Below, piece after piece: positions 6,621 through 10,152 of a stretch of DNA of 10,152 nt (positions are counted from its first letter, which is position 1; every line of letters begins with the position of its first letter). The stretch lies in contig SOKM01000127.1 in NCBI GenBank assembly GCA_004375785.1, positions 1 through 10,152 of the forward strand. The letters are read 5' to 3'. Under the pieces are notes generated by a model. The model was not told the origin of the DNA, did not search any database, and saw only the letters and a program-made list of their open reading frames with translations. Both the position numbers and the translations under genes were made by a program. The DNA is from Candidatus Cloacimonadota bacterium. Lineage in GTDB: Bacteria > Hydrothermota > E44-bin80.

Positions 6621-6653
6621 TTTTCACTCCTTTTTATTTTTTTCACTTTTTAT

Positions 6654-6682
6654 AATATAATAAATTTTTTTCAATTAGTCAA
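6654..6682 (-). promoter_or_regulatory. promoter of the GYF_2 / glycosyltransferase operon
   Basis: On the minus strand, TTGACT (6677-6682), exactly 17 bp, then TATATT (6654-6659). It lies about 35 bp upstream of the start codon and may also drive rsmG, since no separate promoter is obvious between the glycosyltransferase and rsmG. Confidence 0.7.
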
Positions 6683-6733
6683 TAAAAAATTTTAATAATA
6701 TGAATTGATTTGTATTTTTTGTCCTAAAATTTA

Positions 6734-6762
6734 TTGACATTTTTTTCGTTTTGTTGTATATT
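6734..6762 (+). promoter_or_regulatory. promoter of the iorAB operon
   Basis: Perfect -35 TTGACA (6734-6739), a 17-bp spacer and TATATT (6757-6762). Initiation near 6769 would give a leader of about 94 bases. The two divergent -35 boxes are 51 bp apart, and the DNA between them is very AT-rich with no clear operator palindrome. Confidence 0.75.
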
Positions 6763-6804
6763 CAAAATCTAATTGGCTTATCGAATCGGACAAAAATCTG
6801 ATAA

Positions 6805-6822
6805 ATGTTTGTTTGAAAACAT
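6805..6822 (+). other. small stem-loop in the iorA 5' leader
   Basis: ATGTTT and AAACAT form a perfect 6-bp stem with a six-base loop in the untranslated leader. No known riboswitch class is recognisable. The leader also holds an out-of-frame 13-codon ORF starting with ATG at 6844 and overlapping the iorA start; it is probably chance. Confidence 0.25.
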
Positions 6823-6862
6823 AAGAAAGTCGAAGTAAGAGAAATGGAAGAATGGAGGTGTT

Positions 6863-8617
6863 ATGAAGGTTCTATTATCGGGTAACGAAGCAGTTGCAAG
6901 AGGTGCTTACGAAGGAGGGTGCCATTTTGCAGCAGCTTACCCCGGAACACCAAGCACAGAAATTCTTGAAAATATAATCAAATATAAAGATGTTATCTAT
7001 TGTGAATGGTCAACAAACGAGAAGGTTGCACTGGAGGTGGCGACAGGAGCAAGCTTTGCAGGTGCCAGGGTGCTCGCGGTAATGAAACATGTGGGTCTGA
7101 ATGTAGCGGCAGATCCTTTTTTTTCGCTTAGTTACATCGGGACTACCGGAGGAATCATCATAGTCAGTGCCGATGACCCTGGAATGCATTCATCTCAGAA
7201 CGAACAGGACAACAGACACTACGCCAGGGCTGCAAAGGTGGCGATGCTCGAACCTTCTGATAGCCAGGAAACAAAGGAGTTTACAAGGCTCGGCTTCGAG
7301 ATAAGCGAAGAGTTCGATACACCCTTACTTCTCAGGATGAGCACAAGGTTATGCCATTCAAAAACTATTGTCGAACTTGGAGAAAGAAAAGAAGTTCCCA
7401 TTAAAGGTTACAAAAAGGATATAAAAAAGAGGCTTGTCCTTCCGGCACATGCAAGGCTCAGGCACATTTACGTTGAAGAAAGATTGAAGAAGCTAACTGA
7501 ATATGCTGAAAATTTTGAATATAACAGGGTTGAACTTAATGATAAATCCATCGGCATTATAACAAGTGGTATCTCTTACCAGTACGCAAAGGAGGTTTTA
7601 CCAGATGCATCATTTCTTAAACTCTCGTTTACCTATCCACTTCCATTTAGATTAATAAAAGAGTTCAGTGAAAAGGTGAAGAAACTTTATGTAATAGAAG
7701 AAAATGATCCATTTCTTGAAAAGGAGATTAAGGCACAGGGAATAAAGGTAATTGGAAAGAAAATCATTCCAATAACAGGGGAACTCAATCCATCCATAAT
7801 AAGTGAGGCTTTTGGTAAGAAGAAAAAGACAGTAGTAATAAAAAAGAAGCCCACTCTTCCACCGAGACCGCCCGCTCTCTGTCCAGGATGTTCGCACACA
7901 CCTGTTTTTTACACTATCAACAAACTGAAATTGTCAGCAACAGGAGATATTGGTTGCTATACACTCGGTGCGCTTCCACCGCTTAATGCAATGGATACCT
8001 GCGTTGATATGGGTGCAAGCCTTGGAAATGCATTCGGGATGCAGAAGGTTCTTGGAAAAAAATCGGCTCAAAAAATTGTTGCTGTTATTGGTGATTCAAC
8101 ATTCTTTCACTCCGGCATCACACCGCTCATTGATATAGTTTATAATAAAGGGGTCACTACTGTGCTTATACTTGACAACAGGATTACTGCAATGACTGGT
8201 CACCAGGAACATCCGGGGACAGGAAAGACACTTATGGGAGAGGAAACAGTTACAATCGAAATAGAGGCTGTTGTCAGGGCATGCGGCGTGAAAAATGTTT
8301 TTGTTGTTGACCCATACAAGTTAAAAGAACTCAAAAAAATCATAAAAAGAGAGGTTGCAAGGCAAGAACCGAGTGTAATTATTGCACGAAGACCCTGTAT
8401 GCTTCTTCTCCTTAGAAAAAAAGAGGTCTGGGAGCCTTATTATGTAGCTGAGGAAGAATGTATAGGATGTAAAATATGTCTTCAACTTGGCTGTCCCGCA
8501 ATCTCGATGGAGGATGAAAAGGCTGTGATAAACGAACTCTTCTGCGTTGGTTGTGGTGTTTGTGCACAATTATGCCCCAAGGAAGGGGCAATGGTTCAAA
8601 AGGAAAAAGAGGCGTAA
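6863..8617 (+). CDS. iorA: indolepyruvate:ferredoxin oxidoreductase, alpha subunit
   Basis: The large subunit of the enzyme (EC 1.2.7.8) that oxidatively decarboxylates indolepyruvate and other aryl-pyruvates with CoA to aryl-acetyl-CoA, CO2 and reduced ferredoxin, in anaerobic aromatic amino acid breakdown. In its 584 residues: an N-terminal pyrimidine-binding domain beginning LLSGNEAVARGAYEGG and AAAYPGTPSTEI (23-34), with DDPGMHSSQNEQDNR (104-118); a linker with C340PGC343; then the thiamine diphosphate domain with GDIGCYTLG (361-369), the GDS motif (410-412) and LDN (437-439) typical of Mg2+-TPP binding. The C-terminal ferredoxin domain has C533xxC536xxC539xxxxC544P and C561xxC564xxC567xxxC571P for two 4Fe-4S clusters. 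All expected motifs are intact. The ATG at 6863 has GGAGG just upstream (6855-6859). The stop is separated from iorB by one base. Confidence 0.96.
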   Translation: MKVLLSGNEAVARGAYEGGCHFAAAYPGTPSTEILENIIKYKDVIYCEWSTNEKVALEVATGASFAGARVLAVMKHVGLNVAADPFFSLSYIGTTGGIIIVSADDPGMHSSQNEQDNRHYARAAKVAMLEPSDSQETKEFTRLGFEISEEFDTPLLLRMSTRLCHSKTIVELGERKEVPIKGYKKDIKKRLVLPAHARLRHIYVEERLKKLTEYAENFEYNRVELNDKSIGIITSGISYQYAKEVLPDASFLKLSFTYPLPFRLIKEFSEKVKKLYVIEENDPFLEKEIKAQGIKVIGKKIIPITGELNPSIISEAFGKKKKTVVIKKKPTLPPRPPALCPGCSHTPVFYTINKLKLSATGDIGCYTLGALPPLNAMDTCVDMGASLGNAFGMQKVLGKKSAQKIVAVIGDSTFFHSGITPLIDIVYNKGVTTVLILDNRITAMTGHQEHPGTGKTLMGEETVTIEIEAVVRACGVKNVFVVDPYKLKELKKIIKREVARQEPSVIIARRPCMLLLLRKKEVWEPYYVAEEECIGCKICLQLGCPAISMEDEKAVINELFCVGCGVCAQLCPKEGAMVQKEKEA

Positions 8618-8618
8618 T

Positions 8619-9194
8619 ATGGAAATAAAATCGGTTATGATTTGCGGTGTGGGTGGACAGGGTATACTCCTCGCGAGCGACCTTCTCTCACAGACAATGC
8701 TGGAAACAGGAATGGATGTAAAAAAGAGTGAAGTACACGGGATGTCTCAGAGAGGAGGAACTGTTGTAAGTAGCATCAGGTACGGCGAGAAGGTCTTTTC
8801 TCCACTAATAGGGAAAGGAGATGTGGATATTTTGCTCGCCTTTGAGAAACTTGAAGGATTAAGACAACTGGAGTTTCTTAAAGAAAAGGGTATTGTAATA
8901 ATTAATGATTTTGTAATCGTGCCACTTCCGGTAGCTTGTGGACTTGCAGAATATCCAGAAGATGTTATCTCTGTTATAAAAAATACAGTTCCTGATGCAG
9001 TTGTTATTGATGGTCTTTCACTTGCAAAAAAAGCGGGCAATGCAAGGAGTATGAACATTGTGCTTCTCGGTCTGCTTGCAAAAAAACTTAAGATTGATAG
9101 AACGCTCTGGTATCGTGTAATAGAAAAAAGGGTACCCAAGAAGACCTGGAAAGTGAATAAAAAAGCATTTGACCTTGGCTACGAATCGAACTGA
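8619..9194 (+). CDS. iorB: indolepyruvate:ferredoxin oxidoreductase, beta subunit
   Basis: The small gamma-type catalytic partner of IorA, 191 residues. It carries GVGGQGILLAS (10-20), the Rossmann-like nucleotide/CoA-side loop of 2-oxoacid:ferredoxin oxidoreductase gamma domains, and the family signature VHGMSQRGGTV (39-49), followed by GDVDILLAFEKLEGLR (67-82). The length agrees with known IorB proteins (about 190-200). The reading frame is open further upstream to a GTG at 8547, but that would overlap the iron-sulfur domain of IorA. The ATG at 8619 gives the usual N-terminus, lies one base after the iorA stop, and has an AAAGGA/AAGAGG purine-rich stretch upstream, so translation is probably coupled to iorA. 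Confidence 0.95.
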   Translation: MEIKSVMICGVGGQGILLASDLLSQTMLETGMDVKKSEVHGMSQRGGTVVSSIRYGEKVFSPLIGKGDVDILLAFEKLEGLRQLEFLKEKGIVIINDFVIVPLPVACGLAEYPEDVISVIKNTVPDAVVIDGLSLAKKAGNARSMNIVLLGLLAKKLKIDRTLWYRVIEKRVPKKTWKVNKKAFDLGYESN

Positions 9195-9215
9195 GCATAG
9201 GGCATAGGGCAAAGT
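9195..9215 (+). repeat. short GCATAGG heptamer tandem repeat after iorB
   Basis: Two exact GCATAGG units (9195-9201, 9202-9208) and a third decayed unit GCAAAGT follow directly on the iorB stop codon. Similar GCATAGGGCATAGRGC tracts occur in intergenic DNA of other bacteria, from memory. The rest of the 63-bp gap to the next gene contains only a possible ribosome site. Confidence 0.5.
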
Positions 9216-9257
9216 GTACAAGGCACTGGGAAGAATAGTAGAGGGGATTAAAAATCA

Positions 9258-10007
9258 ATGTCTATCGGAACTATTTTCCTCATTCACGGCATAGGCGAAC
9301 AGAAACCGGGATATTCGAAGGAGTGGCAGGAAAATATACTTTATTACCTGGGTTCCACTGAAGTTGATTTTGTAGAGATATACTGGCAGAATGTTTTCAA
9401 AAAGGCACATATAAAAAAGAAAACTAAACTTCAAATCAAACTCTATAACACCCTTCTTGATATACTCACAAGAAAGATAGAGAAAGAAAAGATTGGACCT
9501 ATTGAATGGCTTAAGGAGATAGTTCTCGATTTTGTTCTTTATCTTACAAATAAAAGACTTCAGAGAAAGATTAAGGATTGCCTGAAGAAACCAATACTAA
9601 AAAATGAGTTTAAAAAACCCCTATCCATTATATCCCATTCCTGGGGAACCGTTGTAGCCTATGATGTGCTTTTTGATTTCTTCAAGGAGGGAAAAAGGTT
9701 TTCGCTCGATAGACTTTTCACACTCGGTTCGCCTTTATGGCTGCTGAAAGAAATGGACAAAATCCTATCCCTTTTTCATTACGGAGGGGCAAGAAAATTG
9801 AACAACACAAAGCAGTGGATAAATGTCTATGCACAGGGAGACCCTATAGGTGCAAGTCTTATACCTTTTAAGTTAGATGAAGATTTTATGGTTTCATCCA
9901 TTCCTGATATACCTCCTCATTCATCCTATTTTGTAAAGAAAAATCGGTGCGTTCTGAAAGATATAATCGCAGATTCATTAACCGAACATTCCGAAAAGGA
10001 AATGTAA
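9258..10007 (+). CDS. alpha/beta-hydrolase-fold serine hydrolase (lipase/esterase-like), substrate unknown
   Basis: A 249-residue protein whose N-terminus IFLIHGIGEQKPGYSKEW (6-23) is the HG oxyanion-hole segment of alpha/beta hydrolases. The nucleophile elbow is S126-H-S128-W-G130 in LSIISHSWGTVVAYDVL, after a lysine-rich helical insertion (about 48-118). LFTLGSPLWLL (153-163) is the strand seen after the elbow in lipase-like and PGAP1-like members. Asp195 in YAQGDPIG and His221 in PPHSSYF are well placed to complete the triad with Ser128. No signal peptide or membrane segment is visible, so it is probably cytosolic. The start has GAGGGG 11 bases upstream, which is a rather long spacing. It follows iorB by 63 bp on the same strand, but nothing ties its activity to aryl-pyruvate metabolism; the substrate could be an ester, thioester or lipid. 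Confidence 0.75.
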   Translation: MSIGTIFLIHGIGEQKPGYSKEWQENILYYLGSTEVDFVEIYWQNVFKKAHIKKKTKLQIKLYNTLLDILTRKIEKEKIGPIEWLKEIVLDFVLYLTNKRLQRKIKDCLKKPILKNEFKKPLSIISHSWGTVVAYDVLFDFFKEGKRFSLDRLFTLGSPLWLLKEMDKILSLFHYGGARKLNNTKQWINVYAQGDPIGASLIPFKLDEDFMVSSIPDIPPHSSYFVKKNRCVLKDIIADSLTEHSEKEM

Positions 10008-10050
10008 CCTCAGGCTTTAGAGACTGTGGAAAAATGTAAATTTTCGCATG

Positions 10051-10073
10051 GTAGCCGCAACCTTTAGGTTGCG
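10051..10073 (+). repeat. REP-like hairpin 1 with GTAG foot
   Basis: GTAG plus one base, then the perfect palindrome CGCAACCTTTAGGTTGCG (10056-10073; 8-bp arms). GTAG at the foot of a palindrome is the hallmark of REP sequences recognised by RAYT/TnpA-REP transposases. It faces an inverted copy at 10102-10124. Confidence 0.7.
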
Positions 10074-10101
10074 TAACTTACTGTATTTAAGCAGTTATAT
10101 T

Positions 10102-10124
10102 CGCAGGCTAAAGCCTGCGCCTAC
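10102..10124 (-). repeat. REP-like hairpin 2 with GTAG foot, inverted relative to hairpin 1
   Basis: The perfect palindrome CGCAGGCTAAAGCCTGCG (10102-10119) is followed by CCTAC, so on the minus strand it reads GTAG, one base, then the hairpin. It has the same length and TTTA centre as hairpin 1 and is identical at 18 of 23 positions; four of the five differences are two compensating base-pair swaps in the stem. Confidence 0.72.
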
Positions 10125-10152
10125 CTAAAAACGCTATTTTGGCACAGTCTCT

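Larger units (their letters stand above)
10019..10152. mobile_element. MITE-like element with 17-bp terminal inverted repeats, carrying a REP pair
   Basis: The ends 10019-10035 and 10136-10152 are inverted repeats matching at 15 of 17 positions; the outer ten, AGAGACTGTG and CACAGTCTCT, are perfect. No ORF lies between, and the 134-bp length suits a non-autonomous element or a large folded RNA. The window stops exactly at the right repeat, so a target-site duplication cannot be checked. The transcript of the hydrolase operon would fold here and might end here. The outer sequence resembles GGGACTGT-type ends of some DDE insertion sequences, but I cannot assign a family. Confidence 0.6.

Noticed and set aside
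6844..6885. 13-codon ORF overlapping the iorA start in another frame, considered as a regulatory upstream ORF
   Set aside because: No separate ribosome site and no notable codon run such as repeated Trp or Phe; it shares the iorA start region by chance.
7652..7899. Minus-strand open frames inside iorA
   Set aside because: They are antisense shadows of conserved IorA sequence, with low-complexity hydrophobic translation.
8547..8618. Upstream GTG start that would add 24 residues to IorB
   Set aside because: It would overlap the 4Fe-4S domain of IorA; the family N-terminus starts at the ATG at 8619.
10102..10119. Hairpin 2 as a simple rho-independent terminator for the hydrolase gene
   Set aside because: It is followed by CCTACC rather than a U run; the GTAG foot and paired inverted copy fit a REP better, though it may still slow transcription.

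Overview
This is a 10.15-kb stretch of an AT-rich bacterial chromosome, densely coded, with near-consensus sigma70-type promoters (TTGACA/T, 17-bp spacer, TATATT/TATTAT) and GGAG-type ribosome binding sites. The gene content points to an anaerobe with a Gram-negative-type envelope: a ferredoxin-dependent indolepyruvate oxidoreductase, two further Fe-S or radical-SAM type proteins, and an ADP-heptose-type family 9 glycosyltransferase. The lineage cannot be fixed from the sequence. The style resembles uncultivated low-GC anaerobes (for example WOR-3- or Cloacimonadota-like bacteria), but that is only an impression. Two exact copies of the ParB-binding site parS beside rsmG indicate a chromosomal segment that is probably on the origin-proximal side.

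Left part (1-6620), all on the minus strand, in transcription order: a protein with two GYF_2-like repeats and a zinc ribbon; a GT9 glycosyltransferase read in the same frame after one stop codon and starting at TTG; a 111-bp gap carrying one parS; rsmG, whose annotated start lies inside the other parS; an aldo/keto reductase with two Fe-S motifs but a degenerate catalytic tetrad; a COG1067-type Lon-like protease with its own promoter; a possible 35-38-residue small protein; and the N-terminal 97 residues of a B12-binding radical SAM protein that runs off the left edge.

Centre (6621-6862): a 242-bp divergent control region with two well-formed promoters facing outward.

Right part (6863-10152), plus strand: iorA and iorB, one base apart, encode the two subunits of indolepyruvate:ferredoxin oxidoreductase, which turns aryl-pyruvates from aromatic amino acids into aryl-acetyl-CoA and reduced ferredoxin. 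An alpha/beta-hydrolase-like serine hydrolase follows after a short spacer of GCATAGG tandem repeats. The window ends in a 134-bp non-coding element with 17-bp terminal inverted repeats, enclosing two head-to-head REP-like hairpins, each with a GTAG foot. The two hairpins differ by compensatory base-pair changes.

I found no CRISPR array, tRNA, rRNA, phage or complete transposase. The points most worth a second look are the parS pair (centres 105 bp apart), the nested REPIN-in-inverted-repeat element, the aldo/keto reductase that has lost most of its tetrad, and the GYF_2/zinc-ribbon protein fused in frame, except for one stop, to a glycosyltransferase.
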